Positions 4,870-5,166 of a stretch of 5,166 nucleotides of DNA are shown piece after piece. The position numbers were made by a program, and so were the translations under genes. The notes under the pieces were generated by a model that worked only from the letters and a program-made list of their open reading frames with translations, was not told the DNA's origin and did no database searches. The DNA is from Candidatus Zixiibacteriota bacterium (lineage in GTDB: Bacteria > Zixibacteria > MSB-5A5 > GN15 > JAAZOE01): positions 1-5,166 of the forward strand of contig JAUUYJ010000196.1 in assembly GCA_030588275.1 (NCBI GenBank), read 5' to 3'. Within the stretch, counting starts at the first letter, position 1. Each line of letters starts with the position of its first letter.

Positions 4870-5166
4870 TCAAATATCCAACCCAACCAAATATACCAGC
4901 GAATAATAAATACCAACGAGAATGAAAACGACCGCCGTGATGCGCCGGGCCCATTTTTCAAAAGCGTTGATCTTATTAAAAAGTGTCCCAACAAATTTTG
5001 TCCCGAGAGCGATCAACACAGCAAAAGCGACAACCGGTAAGGCGGTGCCGATTCCATAAACGGTCGGCATCATTACCGGCGATTGATAATCAACCGCCAG
5101 AGGGATGAGGCTTCCAAAAAACAGAGCCGCCGAGATCGGGCAGAATGATAAAGCAAAAAGCATCCC
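4870..5166 (-). CDS. C-terminal part of an ArsG/CcdA-like membrane permease, cut by window edge
   Basis: The last 98 codons and a TGA (4870-4872) are present; the start lies beyond the right edge. Three hydrophobic helices are visible: one from the edge through LSFCPISAALFFGSLIPLA, one around YGIGTALPVVAFAVLIALG, and one around ITAVVFILVGIYYSLVYLVG, with the basic segment FEKWARR before the last. The pattern SFCPxSAALFFGSLIPL, YGIGTALPV and WARRIT resembles the C-terminal half of DsbD/CcdA-type six-helix proteins annotated as ArsG-family (aromatic arsenical efflux) permeases, which often sit beside thiol-redox or arsenic genes. The Cys of FCP (5140-5142) matches the family's conserved Cys. 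Transport of arsenicals is a family-level label, so a role in moving reducing power is also possible. It is convergent with the gene at 4088, and no hairpin terminator is visible between them. Confidence 0.7.
   Translation of the reverse strand, partial: GMLFALSFCPISAALFFGSLIPLAVDYQSPVMMPTVYGIGTALPVVAFAVLIALGTKFVGTLFNKINAFEKWARRITAVVFILVGIYYSLVYLVGLDI

Noticed and set aside
4819..5040. 73-codon frame on the + strand across the permease end
   Set aside because: It is antisense to a clear membrane protein and has an Asn/Lys/Arg-rich composition typical of such shadows.

Overview
The window looks like an accessory-to-ordinary stretch of a bacterial chromosome with moderate GC content. No marker gene fixes the lineage. 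The long TPR/GAF sigma-54 activator, the small acidic exported protein beside it, the dispersed GTCATTGCGAGGAG-type repeat and an ArsG-like permease would fit an uncultured FCB-group bacterium (for example Zixibacteria) or a deltaproteobacterium-like organism. That placement is a guess.

Layout. Bases 1-74 probably hold only the end of an upstream gene, closed by a strong hairpin (75-106). Bases 107-407 carry no convincing gene. They contain a regulatory region with two copies of a 16-bp element built on the dyad GCAGA-A-TCTGC, a possible sigma-70 promoter between them, a degenerate sigma-54-like site, and a strong ribosome binding site. Two genes on the + strand follow, apparently as one operon. 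The first (408-740) encodes a 110-residue exported protein whose mature part is very acidic and has no Lys, Arg or Cys. The second (774-3707) encodes a 977-residue sigma-54 activator with a TPR array, a GAF-like domain, an intact AAA+ domain and a Fis-type helix-turn-helix. A rho-independent terminator (3739-3770) ends the operon.

Bases 3771-4087 contain a structured dispersed repeat and then an AT-rich promoter-like stretch. Downstream is a gene for an exported protein of unknown function (4088-4837), whose start codon is in doubt. The right edge holds the C-terminal third of a polytopic permease on the - strand (4870 to the window edge), resembling ArsG/CcdA-like transporters and convergent with the exported-protein gene.

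How the genes may work together. The pair at 408-3707 is the most interesting part. A tiny exported protein sits directly upstream of, and probably is co-transcribed with, a one-component activator whose sensory half is a TPR array, a fold that binds peptides in other regulators. A secreted-protein or peptide sensing circuit that acts back on its own promoter through the paired dyads is a testable idea, but the sequence does not show it. The other two genes have no evident functional link to this pair.
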